Assembly: GCF_000237925.1 (NCBI RefSeq)
Contig: NC_031499.1
Coordinates: 9,230,657 to 9,294,656, forward strand
DNA: 64,000 nucleotides
Origin: Schistosoma mansoni
Taxonomy: Eukaryota > Platyhelminthes > Trematoda > Strigeidida > Schistosomatidae
Direction of reading: 5' to 3'
Shown: in pieces, positions 25,001 to 40,000 of the stretch
Position numbering within the stretch: the first letter of the stretch is position 1
How the letters are laid out: the number at the start of each line of letters is the position of its first letter
Position numbers and translations under genes: made by a program
Notes under the pieces: model-generated
The model's database searches: none
The model's input: only the letters and a program-made list of their open reading frames with translations
What the model was told of the DNA's origin: nothing

Positions 25001-28000
25001 CTTACCATGATCTGAAATAGTTTAGTGGACATTATGTAATCCAAATGGTTGTCTAGTTTAATTTTTATTTTATTTTTGACAAGTGACAAATGTCAAGTAA
25101 TCATAGGTGACAAGCCATTCAATTATTCCGCAGTGAATCATGATGAAAACCAACAATCGTCTTAGTAGTTTATTCAACAGATAGGTAAGTATCTAACTCA
25201 GTATAATAGAAGATGATTGCTCAATGTCGTGGATTAGTTAAAGTTAGACATTAACAGCATTGGATACCTACCGACTCAGTGGTCTGGAAGTTAAGTATTC
25301 GCGCGCGAGACAGAAGGTCCTGGGTCCAAGTCCCATGAGCGGGATCGTGGGTGCGGACTTCTGAGGAGTCCCATATTAGGACGAGACGGACTTCCAGTGC
25401 TCCCAGATTTTCAATGGCGGTCTAACATTAATCGATTCATGATCTCAATTGGAACAATTCAAAACGTTGAGACGGATTGAATATTGAATTCTCCAAACCA
25501 TTTTTCTGATTGTTATTATTATTTATTAATTAAATAGAGATTCGAACCCAGGGCCTACCAGTATCGTGCCAGAGCACTTAACCGATAGACCAAACGTTTA
25601 TTACAGATATGCAGAATTATAGCACAGATTCTTATCCATCTATCGACTGAGGAACATATAAGAAAACCGCATTTTCATAATAGTGGATACATCGGCTTAT
25701 CATTTTCCTGTGTTGGTCTAACAAAATTAATCCAATTACATTAGTGAACAATATGAATACTCCAATTAATCATAAACTCAGATCAACTTCTAACTTACGA
25801 CGCTGGAATTGATGATAATCCAATTGGGCTACCTGTCACTGAAGCGCGTGGAATTGAAATGGATCTACAAAAAACATAATAAAATAAGAATCCTATGCAA
25901 ATGTATCTTAGTAGATCTATCTCATTAGATCGGTTCATCATCTTAACACGTTGAACGATCGCCGCAGAGCCGTAATGATAATTATCATGTGCTCACTAGA
26001 GATTATCTTTGAGAGGAAATATTAGGAGTTGTAGTGAATTTCAACTGTGTTGGGTATGAATAAGGTACTCATGGAAGAAAATTGGATGAAATAACTCAGT
26101 ATCGTTAATCAATTGAAGTTAAATCTGTACACTAATGAATTCTGGCTCTGTTGTTTCAAGGATAAGCGTCCGCTGGCGAGACTGAGGTTCTTTCAGTTGG
26201 TCTCCAGCTGTGGGTCCGTGGATACCCATTGATGAACATTTTCATCCTAGAGCGAAACAGCCATCTGAAATTTCTGTTTAACTTAGATCTGTCAGCAATC
26301 TAAATTAAATTCAACGATCTCCACAACCCTATACTGGTAAACCAAAAGACCACAGAATCAAATTATTATATTCTGAAGATAGTGTAGATAGCAAAATAGA
26401 TAAACTAATGAACGCATTACGAAGTAATGGCTATTCAGATAATTGTTTAAAAAAGTTCTATCAGAAGGTAGAAGATAGAAGAAACTCCGATACGGTCAGC
26501 AAGAAAACCCACTATCTTAAACTTGATTTTAAAGGGGATATAGCGAGTGACATTTTGACATGTCGACCCAAACGATCTAGTTAAAGGGTACTTACCGCCA
26601 CATTGAAGTAATTATAGTTGAAATCATGAGTCACTTGAAGCTAGACCACCATGGAAAACTTGGAAGTACCAGACGACCGTTTCGTCCTATCGTGGGACTC
26701 CTCAGAAGTGCACATCCACGATCCCGCCTCGCGAGATTCCAACTCAGGACCTATCAATCTCGCGCCTGTGCGTCTTACCTCTAGACCACTGAGCCGGCAT
26801 CCAACGGTGTTAATGTCTAACTTCCACGAAATTGAGCGACACATCCACCCTTCTTGTATTAATCAACATATGCTCACTAGTGACTGACTTCAAGAGGTGT
26901 TTCCTGGAGTTCTAGTGAGAAGCAGTGACCAGTGGACTTCAACCAGGTTTGTTGTGAGATAGTAACTCAGTGAAGACAATAGTGGATGTGTTGCTCAATT
27001 TCATGGATCAGTTGAAGTTAGACATTAACACCGTTGGATGCCGATTCAGTAATCTACAGATTAAACGTTTGCACGCGAGATCAAAAGTCCTGGGTTCGAG
27101 CCCTGTATGCGTTATCGTGGATGAGGACTGATAAAGAGTATCATACTAGAACGAAACAGCCATCCAATGATTCCAGATTTTCAATGATGGTCTAGTTTAG
27201 ATCGACTCATGAATTCAACCATTAAAATAAGTATTAGACAAAATATACATACATCATCATCCAGAAGATACAAGTGTTTATTAACAATTGTCTACGCAAA
27301 ATGTTTCGGATCCGTTGGCCAGATACTATCAACAACAACCTTCTATGGGAAAGAACAAACCAAATCTCAGAGGAGGAAGAAATCAGGAAGAAGCGCTGAA
27401 AGTGGATATGATACACATTGAAGAAAGCATCCAACTGCATTACAAAGCAGGGCCTCACTTGGAATCCTGAAGGCCGAAGGAAAAGAGGAAGACCAAAGAA
27501 CAAATTACGCCGAGAAATGGAGACAGACATGAGAAGTATGAACAACAGCTGGATAGAACTTGAAAGGCATTCCCAGCACATAGTGGATTGGAGAATGCTA
27601 GTGAGCGGCCTATGCTCCTCCATAAGGAGCAACGGTTGTAGGTAAGTAAGTCGGACATCATATGTCACAACATTTACTTCCTGTAAGCTAGAAAAAAAAC
27701 CACACACATATATTCATTTCATAGTCCTCATAGAACACTTACTGATCTTCATCAAATTGAAATTTATTTTTATCTAATTTTGATTTCCACGCCTTAGTTT
27801 GTTTCATTCTATTCAATGTTGCTAAATCTGTTGATGCTAATATAGAACTATTCCTTCTTCGACGTCTACGTAATAAACAGATAAGTAATAAGATTAATGC
27901 TGCCAATAATAATAATGATGCTAAAGCGATTAATGCAATTGCAGCTGGATGTACTATAAAGAAAATACAAAATGAAAAGTAAATAAAACGGTTTGTACTG

Positions 28001-31000
28001 CATATTACATGGTAGTTAAGTTTTAATATATAGATTGTATACATCATAGATTGATCTTAATTGGAGGTGATCTTGCAAATTAGCAAGTTTTACTTGAATA
28101 CCTATTTACATCTGTAGCCCTTCGTGCAACATAACCCACCTACCAGGAATCTTCAACCCACTCTGTCCTAGGTTCTACTTTCCAATTGTTTCTAAGTGCT
28201 ATTAATTATTTTGATGTCTAACTTCAATTCCAAATTACTAAGTACTAGATAGTTAATTCGTATTAGTACTGTGGTGTGGGTTACTGATATCCACATAAGT
28301 AGTATATGGTGATGGTCGGGTACTGAATGTATTTCAGTAGAAGATCGATAAGGAGAGAACGGGAACAGCATGCAATTGGTACGAAAATGCATGAACAATT
28401 ATAATCGTAGACTATGGACGGATATTTGCAGAAGAAACAGTCAAATTGAGACAATTGATTGTTATTTTGTAAATTAACTGTTCACTTAATGGTTCTCATA
28501 TTTTAATGAGATTGATCTTCATTGGAGGTGGTCTTGTAAATTACCAAGTTTTACTTGAGTACCTACTTACACCTGTGACCCTTCGTGCAACATATCTCAC
28601 CTACCAGGAATCTTCAACAAACTTTGTCCTAGGTTTTACTTTGCAACTGATTCTGTCCGATTTTGATTGTTAATTCTAATAGTAATGAGCACATTCTTTT
28701 AACTTTTAACTGATGACCGGATACTATTGTAGTGACTTGCTTTTCTCGACGAGAACGTGATTGGTATAATGGAAACAATCATTATTATAACCAATTGTAC
28801 CAGTGATTGTTCTACTGTACTCGTTTTGTTTAACTGTATCAAAATCACTTTTCGTTCGGTCGCCCGCCTTTTCCGTTCGAACTTTCTTACGTTCTGCCCT
28901 TATTGCCTGTACTCGTTGGCAAGTCTCGGTATTCTTTCGATACCACGAGATCGCCAATAAATATACTTTATCTGGACTAATTACAGCCTTCTGATTCACG
29001 AGCTATCAAAGGAACCAAGTCGATTTCGGGTGTGTAATCTTGCTGTAGTAGTGATCATAGTCAATCGAGACTCGACGTCATCTATAATTGTATCCCACAT
29101 CCACAGCCACATTTGGCTTGATCTTGTACAAATATTATTTTCTATCTTATGGTGTGATGAGGTCTGTCTATCTGATATATAAACCAAGTATGCTTGAAAT
29201 AAATGATTCGCATAGCAGAAGCTGTAATTGGTGTTCTGAACTTAATTGGAAGGGCTAAGCAAACAAGGAACCAATAAGAGCGCTGGACTTCTCATACTGG
29301 TCGAACGTCATTGTTTTGGCACAGTGTTAAGATTAGATAAGTCATATTCCGATTTGTGTATAATTCACGTGATAAAAAGCGGGACATAAGACCACAACAA
29401 ATTGGCATACGGTATTCTTCATAACAATATCGTGTTCACAGTTAACTTTAGATGATAAAAATGAAGTCTCCGATAACAATCACTCTCTGACATAACAGTG
29501 ACATGTTAAATGAACGGAAAATGATCGAAAAGGCTATATATGTTGATTTTATTGAGAATCGAAAAAGGTACGGTGGTCATCACATATCGATGGTAATGTT
29601 ATGCTTTCAACTGGTGTTTTTTTAAATAGGAAATAATCAACAATGAACAGAATCAAATCTATAAAAAAACAACTTACAAACACATTGTTTTCCAGGATCA
29701 TCTGGATTCATATCTTTCCACATTGAATTACAAAAACAGGTAATACCTGGTGGTGAATCACGGCATGTAGCATGTTCTCCACATGGATTAGTAAATTGTG
29801 AACATGTAATTGTACCTGTTGTGCCTATTATGGTAAGTGGGTATTTTTTATAAAAGATAAAAATCAATATTGGGAAATGTTGTAGCTTGAATAGCTTTAA
29901 CTGATAAAGTTTTAGACTGATTAAAAACCATGTATTACTGTAATAACACTCTATTTTCCTCGTCTACACGAATGGGACATTTATTCACTTTAGACGAATC
30001 TCGCAAAGCGGGATCGTGGATGCACACTGCTGAGAAGTCCCACAATAGGACGAAACGGTTGTCCAGTGCTTCCGGGTTTTCCATTGTATCTACGCACAAA
30101 ATGATGACTAAAATTTAAAAAAAATGAATTACCGAGAATAGTCAACACTTTTTGGATACTTCTGTTGAAGAGTTTACATCGGTAGATATTCTGTGAATTT
30201 GAAATGGCATACTCAAGAACATCTTCTTAGGTTACGAAAATGTGTTATTAAAACTGTTAGGATATTTATTCCATTACCTTAGCCAACTTCAGGTGGACAT
30301 TTTTTAAATGAAGTATTTACTGTTTGGTTTCCAGAATTTACTAAGAAATTCTGTATTTTTCTTATTCGAACACATTTGGTTGTTAATAGTTGAATTCATG
30401 AGTCGATCTAAGTTAGACCACTATTGAAAATCTGGAAGCATTGAATGGCCGTTTCGTATTAGAGCAGTCAAGATTTCCAAGTGTTCTAACGTGAGTGTCA
30501 CGACCGTGTGTAGCGGAGGTCGCAGCTGCCTTCCACGATCCCGCAAACGGGACTCGAATCCAGAACTTTTGATCTCGCATGCGAGCGCTTACCTTGTAGA
30601 CCACTGAACCAACTGGCATCCAACTGTGGTAATGTCTAACTTCAATCAATCCATGAATGGTTGTACAACCATTTCTTAATTCGTCATAATTTTCTATCAT
30701 TGTCTCACTAATTGATATTTTTGCTATAGTATTGAATCTTGAGTGTCTAATCTTTTTTATATTACTATTAATACTACTACTGTCTATACTGTTCTGGGAT
30801 TAGCCTTGACAATTTCATCTCACTGTGTCAACGGGCTATGGTAACCTGAGCCGATATACACATATACCAGGCTCTGCAATGAGACTGAATAACTGATTGA
30901 GTCGGGTGTAAAGTGATTGATTTTAGATCCCAATGACGAATAAAGACTGATTTTAAAAGAAATGTAACAAATAGAATCAAGTGATTTGACTTACGTTGAA

Positions 31001-34000
31001 CATCTAATGCATTTAGTTTAATAGATGATGGTGAAGTGCCAGTTTTATTATATCCATTTATAAATAATCCATAAAGTTGACTACCCGTTAATTGTGTTCC
31101 TGTTGTTGTTGGTACATTAATCACTGTATCACCTTGTACAGTTCGTACTACCGTACCATCTGGTTTAGTACTAGTCACTGGTGTAAAAGTCACTTTTTCA
31201 CAACTGGCACCATCTGCTGCATTGTTCTCACCTTGTTTTAAGTAGTATAGTAACTATTGTTGTTAGTAATTTTTTTTCAAAGCAGGGAAAAAAGAAACAA
31301 TACGATTAAATCATTAAGTATAATAAACTTAAAGTTTGTTTACCCCAGAGACTGGGATCAAATGTAGTACTAATGAAAACCAAAGGGTTTATTAGCATCA
31401 AATAGAAAGATGTATTCACTTGTTGTTGTTTTACTTGTATCTTCCCATTGTTATTTAGAACTGCAATTGATCAGTCTCTTGTTAGCATATGTGCATCCTA
31501 TGCGGACTGCCTCGATATTGCCTGAAATCACCACACTTTTCACAACAGTTATCATGTTATAAGCAAAGATGGATAGTGGCTAGCAGTGGAATCCAGTTTG
31601 ACCCGTGTTTAGTTTTATTTGGGACTCGTCAGCTGGATGTACCTACATCTCAGAGCTGATGTTCACTCTGGAACTCGAACCCAGTACCTTTCGCTTCAAA
31701 CGTCATCGCGTTATCCACTTAGCTACTGATGGTTTATCCAAAGTTCCAGTTATAGATTTTTGATTTATATTGTAAGTATAACAGTAAATTGCTATCAGAA
31801 TTGGATGCGATTAGTAACATATCACATATGGAGTGATATTAGAAATGTAATTAGCTGATTATTGATTTCATAAGACTTGAGTAGGGAATTGGTTTTGGTC
31901 GTTTTCGGGATCATTTATATATGCATAGATGCCCAGTTAAAGAGTCTCAGATAGGACTTCAATTCTTTCTGATTTTCAAAGATTCTTTATCCAGTCCTAA
32001 TCTTTAGTGAAAAAGTCACCCTTATCTGAATAAAATCTCTACAAGTTGTATATCTGAATATTGATGACAAAGTTCACTAATCTAGTATAATTAAGTCATT
32101 GCTAGAAATCTGTGGTGTTGGAAATTCTCTTTTTTCATAAAGTGTATTTATTAATCGACCAACACTCAGATCAGAAGTTTCAATACAAATGTCAAGACAG
32201 TTCAACTGAATGGGGCGGAAACCTGGAGAACTACGAAAGCCGTCATCCAGAAGATACAGGTGTTTATTAACAGTTGTCTACGCAAGATACTTTGGATCCG
32301 TTGGCCAGACACTATCAACAACAACCTACTGTGAGAGAGAACAAACCAGATTCCAGCGGAGGAAGAAATCAGGAAGAAATGCTGGAAGTGGATAGGACAC
32401 AGTTTAAGGAAATCACCCAACTGTGTCACAAGACAAGCCCTCATATGGAATCTTGAGGGCCAATGGAGAAGAAGAGGACCACAGAATACATTACGCCGAG
32501 AAATGGAGACAGACATGGGAAGAATGAACAAAAGTTGGACAGGACTAGAAAGGAAGGCCCATGACAGAGTGGGTTGGAGAATGCTGTTCGGCGGCCTGTG
32601 CTCCATTGGGAGTAACAGGCGTAAGGAAAAATAAAAAAGTAAGTATTTATTAATAATACTTCTAAGAACATACTTCAATGGATCATTAGTAGTGGTCATT
32701 TTTGTGATATTCAAGAAGTGAATATGTCTCATCATCAGTGGAATTGATTGAAATCATTGCAGTCTGGAAATGGCTCAATTATGAACCACGACTTTTTTAA
32801 AACTAAACTGATAAGTTGTCTCAACCTAGTCACTTGGTATTGGTCGGTCGAAAGTAGTAGCCTTGAAAGGAACGTATGTTTCATAGTGCATTGAGCTCTA
32901 CACTGTGTAGCTTCATAGTCGGAGATGTAACCCCTGAGATATCCGGGTCATAAATGAAGTTCTGCTGAAGTTGACAAATATAAGTAGTATGTATGTTCAA
33001 TCGAAAATGAAATAATAATAAAATAATGAGTCAAGGGAAGCTAGACTACCATGGAAGAACCTGGAAGCACTGGATGGCCATCTTGTCTTATTGTGAGACT
33101 CCTCAGCAGTGTGCATCCACGATACCGCCTCATGAGATTCGAACCCAGGACCTATCTGTCTCGCGAGCAAACGATTAACCTCTAGACCATTGAGCGGACC
33201 GGCATCCTACGGTGTGAATGTCCAACTTCAACCAATCCACGAGATTGACCAACCGTCCACCTTTGTCTTCAGTGAGTTACTATCTCACAACAGACCTGGT
33301 TGAACTCCACTGATCACTGCTTCTTACTAGAACTCCAGGAAATACATCTTGAAGAGTCCCATGCTGGGACGAAACGGCCATCTAGTGCTTCTAAGTTTTC
33401 CATAGTGGTCTAGGTTGAAATGCAAAAAAAAGACAAAACAAACTGTTATTAAATAATTGAACATACTAAATCACAATATTTTGATTTTAAGTTGCTATAA
33501 CCAACTGAATTTGTATTGCTATATTCTTCAATCCATTCAACTGGTGTATCATTAACTTGATTATATATATTTGATTTAACATCAAATTTAGTAGAAACTG
33601 AAATATAAAGAGATTGATAGAATGAAAATGATGATAAATTATTTTAAAAATTTGATATTATGAATTGTTTTTAATTCAAATCTAGGATATTGGGTTCGAG
33701 TCCCGGAGTAAACATCAACTCTAGGATGTAGATACATCCAGATGATGAGTCCCAAGTAGGACGAAATGACGCGAGTTCTGGATTTCACTACTAACCACCA
33801 TCCATCTCATCTTATAATACATATGACTTCAGGTAATATGGAGTCATTATGTACAGAATGTACATGTGCCGATTAGAAATTGATCAATAACAGTCCTAGT
33901 TAGTAGAAATAGATACTGGGTTCGAGTCCCGGAGTAAACATCAACTCTAGGATGTAGATACATCCAGATGATGAGTTCCAAGTAGGACAAAGTGACGAGA

Positions 34001-37000
34001 GTTCTGGATTCCACTACTAAACGCTATCCATCTCACCTTATAATACATATGACTTCAGGTAATATGGAGTCATTGTGTACAGGATGTACATATGCCGATT
34101 AGAGATTGATCAATGACAGTCCTAAATATTAATGGTATGATTCAAACAACCAATACGAAAATGAATTCAAATATTAGTAGTTTATATCGCCTAGAAACAA
34201 TTGGATAGGAGTGACCAGAGCTGATTATTTTGGAGATTTCTTGTCAGGAGCTTATGCTTCATGAGGGGTAACAGGTGTAATTAAGTAAACTGATAGTCAA
34301 TTTAACAAGTTAGAGACTAACGGAGTAGAGTCATATAGTTTTAATGAGCGAGGAGAAGAACGACCATTAACAGGCACAATAAAAAACAAAGAGTAATATT
34401 AATAAAGATGGGCATCGAAAAAAGAAGAGGATTTTTAAGGGTTGTAGATTTTATTATTTACCACCTGTTCCTTTGCCCCTAAAACCAAATAGAAAATGTA
34501 ATTCTTTTAAATGTTCAATGAAGAGTTCGCTCTTCCTCTCTAAATGCTCTCACACGGCCACGCGTACATAGCCTCTGCCAGGGAAGTCCTACTCACTGCC
34601 TTCTCGTGGCACCGATGTTGTTTACGAAATTGAGAAGACGAAAAGCGAATGTCCGGCGCTTTAACCGGATTGGTGGACACGGAAAGTTCACCCAAGGGAG
34701 TCGGGAAACCCCGATTCCAAACTAGTGGTACACATGGGCGTATGAATCAATCGTTGGTCACCAGCAACCATGGGACTGCATCTCCTCACGATGCTCCCCA
34801 TCCACTTCTAGTTTATTATTGTCAGGAGTCGCATTAAGTGGCAACTAGCCATGATCAACACATAAACCAGAAAAATCAATATAGTTTAATAGTATCATCC
34901 ATTTACTTGTTGTTTCTACCCAGGACAGAAAATTCAAAAATAAACTACATGACAGTTTCATTATACTCGAGGAATGTTACGAAAATGTATCACTAATAAT
35001 TTACAACTTACGTCTGTCTTACTTTCATAAACCATTTTCCATAGTTTTAAAGCAATACAGAGTGTACCGTTGTACAATATACTAGTTCTTTTATAAACAG
35101 ATGAATATCACATCAGAACATCACATCAGGATTGACGAAGACAGAGTTGGATAGAGAATGCTGGTGGGTGGCCTATGCTCCTCCACGAGGGGTAACAGGC
35201 GTAAGTAAGTAAGTAAGCTACAAGCTCTTATTTACACTATACATTCACATTATCTGGTAATCGGCAACAGATAGTGGAGAAGTTTTGTAGCTCAGGTAGG
35301 TGATTTTGATGTAGTTTTGTTCTATGAGCTGGATGCTTTGGTCGTGGAGCTTTCATCGTCTTCTTCCCAAAGTTTGTGCTGATGATGTCGTTGACAAGGA
35401 CGATGAAAGCTCCAAGGCCAAACTATCCAGCTCAGAGAACAAAACTCCATCAACTGAAAAGAAGATTTTTATCTTTACACATTAATATGTTATTTAAAAG
35501 TGTTGGAACGATAGTCTAAGTTTTTTAGTTTAAACTAAACTAACTAACTAGGTGTTCTATCAATAGATTTACAGAATGCTGAATATCCATAGCCTAAAAA
35601 CTGATAGTGTATTCAGTGAAATGTTCATGAATAGTTAACATTAATATCATTTTAAACAGTTCTTAGTAAACAAAATTGTATAAGTTAACTAACCAAGTGG
35701 TAGAGCAACCGGTAAAATTGCTGTTGATGGTCTCGTTCCAAGAGAAAATTCAACAAAACTATATGTAGGAACTCCATCATAGGTTGGTGTTGTTGTGTCA
35801 GATAAGCTTCTTGTTGTTGTTGTTGTCGTTGTCGTCGATAATACTTCTGCCTGCGGTTGTGCCGTTGTTGTTTTTGATGATGTTGTTGATTGAGTAGTAG
35901 TAGTCGTAGTAGTAGGAGTAGGAGTAGTAGGTATAAATTCCTCTGGTTTAAGATAAAACATATTGTTACAATTAGATAATGAACAATTCAATCTTAGTCA
36001 TACTTTTCATTAGATGGTTTTCATTACTATTGTGTTAGCAAGAAATAATAATCTAATTCAGTAGTCTAATTATGTAGTAGTAGTAGTACTAGTGAAATCT
36101 ATTAAGATTTTAAATTTTATACATACATTTTGTCGTTGGATAATTTATCTTGAATACTGTCCAGTTCAATGGGGTTAATATAAACAACTGACCACATCCA
36201 TAAATCTTATGCCATAGTCCAGAATATCTTAGAAAATCTATTTCTGGTGCATATACAATCATTATTTGTCGTCATGGGCATCGAAACGGAATGGCGTCCC
36301 ATCAATCACTTGGCTGGATAATGATAATAATAATAATAATAGATTTTTGTATTGGTCTTTTGAAGCTTACCATTGATATTTAGGACTATCATTGATCAAT
36401 CTCTAATTGGCATATATGCATTCTGTACACATCGATTCGAAATTGTCTGAAGTCATAAGCTTTAAAAGGTGAGATGGATGGCGGTTAGTAGTGGAACTCG
36501 TCATCTGTACGTATCTGCACCCTAGAATAAATGTTTACTCCGGGACTCGAACCCAGTACTGTCCGCTTCAAGCGTCATCGCGTTATCCACTTGGCTAACG
36601 AGTCCTAATAGCTATCTATGTGTGCAATGAGGTGAAGTTTGTATTCATTGGTATTGTTTGCTTGTTGTTTAGGACTGCAATAGATGCAGGTATATCCAAA
36701 TGACGAGTCTCAAATAGGACGAAACGCGCGTCCATCTGGATTCCACTACTAGCTGCTATCCTCCTTTACTTAAAAAGCTTAAGACTTCAAGCAATATTTA
36801 GGAAATCCGCACAGGATGCAGATATACCAAAAGGAGACTGATCAATTGAAGTCTTACACAACAATGGGATGATACAAGAAAACAATATCCAATGAATTAG
36901 GATTTAAAATCAGTTTACTAAAAGTCATATGATTCAACTTACAACAAATATATTTAAAATTTTAAAACATACTACTATCATCAAGACTAGTAGGCATTTC

Positions 37001-40000
37001 ACTCCATTTTTCTATGAAACAAATAAAGCCACATATTGTTAAAAGATTTAGCTTACACTTTTAGCCTACTCATAAGTAGTATATAATTTATAGTGAAAAA
37101 TATATCATCTTGACCGAAATTAATGTGCATTAAGCATAAAAAAAGTATGTTTATAGATTGTTAACAGAAATGATACTTGCGTGATTATAAACTTGTTCAT
37201 CAGAATATTGTTTTAAATAAATTCATTCGTTATTTTCAAAAGAGGAAAGGAAAACAAAGATTACTATTACTGGATGTTCTAATCTTCAATTATTGTATTA
37301 TCATCAATTCAGTGTTGTTTCCATGGTCTGCTTCCAGATTTTCCATGGTGATCTATCTTTAATGAATTCATGATCTCAACTGTATTAATATTTGAAATGT
37401 TTGATTAATTAAAGGTTTCACTGTATTGATTGGGTTAACCATAATGAAATGTCTTCCATGCTAGATTTAATAATGTGCTTATACAATATTGATCAATGAA
37501 TAACAATCAATCATAAAAAGAACTTGTATGAATTCAAATACCACTTGAGTATGTAATGAGTTCTTATAATCGATCATATTTAAATAACTCCACCTGTAAC
37601 TCGTCTAAGGTTACTGTCGGTTCAAAGCCCAAATTAAGGAGGAGGAGGAGGTGGAGGGTTAGGCATGGGGTCAACGACCTCATTTCGTACAGAACAACCT
37701 TACTAAAATAAACGCTAACCAAGGTAAACAAATTAAACTATGTAGACTCGATTCCTCTCCCTAAGGGTTAACAAGCGAAATGAAAATATGTAAAAATGGG
37801 TGGAACTTATGATTGTGCAGAAATATAATAAACATAAAGTGAATGAATATGAAACAAAACAAAAAACACCTAAAATAATATTATGATCAATAGACTGAAA
37901 AGTATGTGATTCAAATTCATACCTCTGTAATGAAGATGAATAAGGTGTGATTATATTAAGATATTAAGCCATTACTAACTCCGTCTGGATGCCCTCTGAG
38001 GTTACTGCCGGTCATAAGCCCCGGATGAAGGAGTGGGGTTGGGCATAGGGTAATCGACCCCATCCCGTGAAAAACTAACTCACCAAAGAAAAACGCTAAT
38101 CAGAAAACAATTAAACTATTACTAGTGTTTCAACCAGTTTGATTGGTAAAGTTAATGGACTATTGTAGGGAACAAGAACACGGATGGGGACAATCGGCTG
38201 TATTTGAGCACAAATTACAGGATATTTCACTAAAATCTGACAACCATACAGCAGTAGACAGTTAATTTGCAAACTATCAATCATTTGTCTCCATCTTGAC
38301 TGTTCCTTCTGTTAATATTAGTCCATCTTCTTTGATTTCATTGTTCTTGCATTTTCATACCAGTTGCGTTCTGTTTCGGTTCTCTCCTTATACATCTTCT
38401 GCTGAAATACATTCTATGACTGACCATCACCATATACTACTACTTATGTGGATATAAGTAACCCACACCAGAGTATATATACTTGTTAGGTGCCGCTAAA
38501 AACACAGGGAGTGGTGAACCATAGTCCTCCACAACACAACACATAACAGAAGAGAGTCCATTAGGATTGATTTTCAAATGATTTTAAAACTTTGCATAGT
38601 TATTGTCAAAAGCGTATTCACATAGTTATAGAAGCCATGGATTTTAAAATGCTCAGACCGCTATTTATGTGTACAAAAACAATTTTTTCAACCCTCAATA
38701 TTATTACATAACCACTGGAAAGAACTAGAAAGGATTGCCCAGGACAGAGTTGGATGGAGAATGCTGGTGGGCGGCCTATGCTCCTCTACGAGGGGTAACA
38801 GGCGTAAGTAAGTAGGTAAACTTCACTTCTTTTTAAAAACCTACATTACTGCAACAATTAAATTTTCGTTGTTTACAACATAGATTCATTTTAGTCAAAC
38901 CACCATTGAAAATCAGTGAGTACTGGTGTGAAGTTGTGACTAGTGGAATTCAAATGTGTCGATTTTGAAGTGTTTATCTATAGAAGACAATGAAAAACGG
39001 TTGTAAAATATCCCAAATCGAATGAAGTTAGATATGAACATCATTGAGTTCCTTCTCAGAGGTCTATAGGTTATTTGCTTGCTTACGAGACTAAAAGTTA
39101 TAGGTCCTATTCCTTGTAGGGTTGCTTATGTGTATTGATAGAGTCCTATACAGAGATGAAACAACCGTTTAATGCTACCTGATTTTCAGTCAGTATTTAG
39201 CTAAGGTCGGTTCGTGACGTTGATAATATCGGATTAGTTTGAGAACCGCTTATTCTAGAAACAAGTATGATAATCATGATCGGAAAAATTGATAGACTGA
39301 TGTCGTAAAAGTAAAGTTTTTTCAATGGACTGAATCTAACAAAAGTAGGTAATCATTTGCTTTCAAAAGTGGTTTTGTGGAGACTTAGTATTTTCATAGT
39401 TGAAAGCGTGAGTCAATTGAAGCTAGACCACCATAGAAAACCTGGAAGCACTGTACGGCCGTTTCGTCTTATTATGGGACTCCTCTGGCGCGAGACTGGT
39501 AAGTCCTGGGTTCGAATCTCGGGAGTGCGGAATAGTGGATACGCACTGCTGAGGAGTCCCACAATAATACGAAACGGCCGTCCAGTGCTTCCAGGTTTTC
39601 CATGGTGGTCTAGCTTCAATTGACTCACTCTTTCAATCATTTGTTTGTATAAAATTTTATGTATGTATGTATGTAATACAAAAAGATTGAATTATCCAAA
39701 ATATACATGAACAGATCGTTGACAGCCGAAGGAAGAACATGACTGCTGAAAAACTGAAAATAATGAAATAAAGTGAGATGTAGAGGGTAATTCAGTGAAG
39801 TTTAAATTAACATAAATAAAATAGAAAATAAAAGTCAATTAATACACCAAACAAAATGTTATTCTGCTTGAAGCATTTATGGAAACAAAACGAAGCTTTA
39901 AGCAATATACCGTCAAACATGGCAAGCATTTAAATAAGCGGAACATGAATCTGTCACAAAACAACTCACTGGAAGTAGATGATTCACCAGGAACAGCAGA

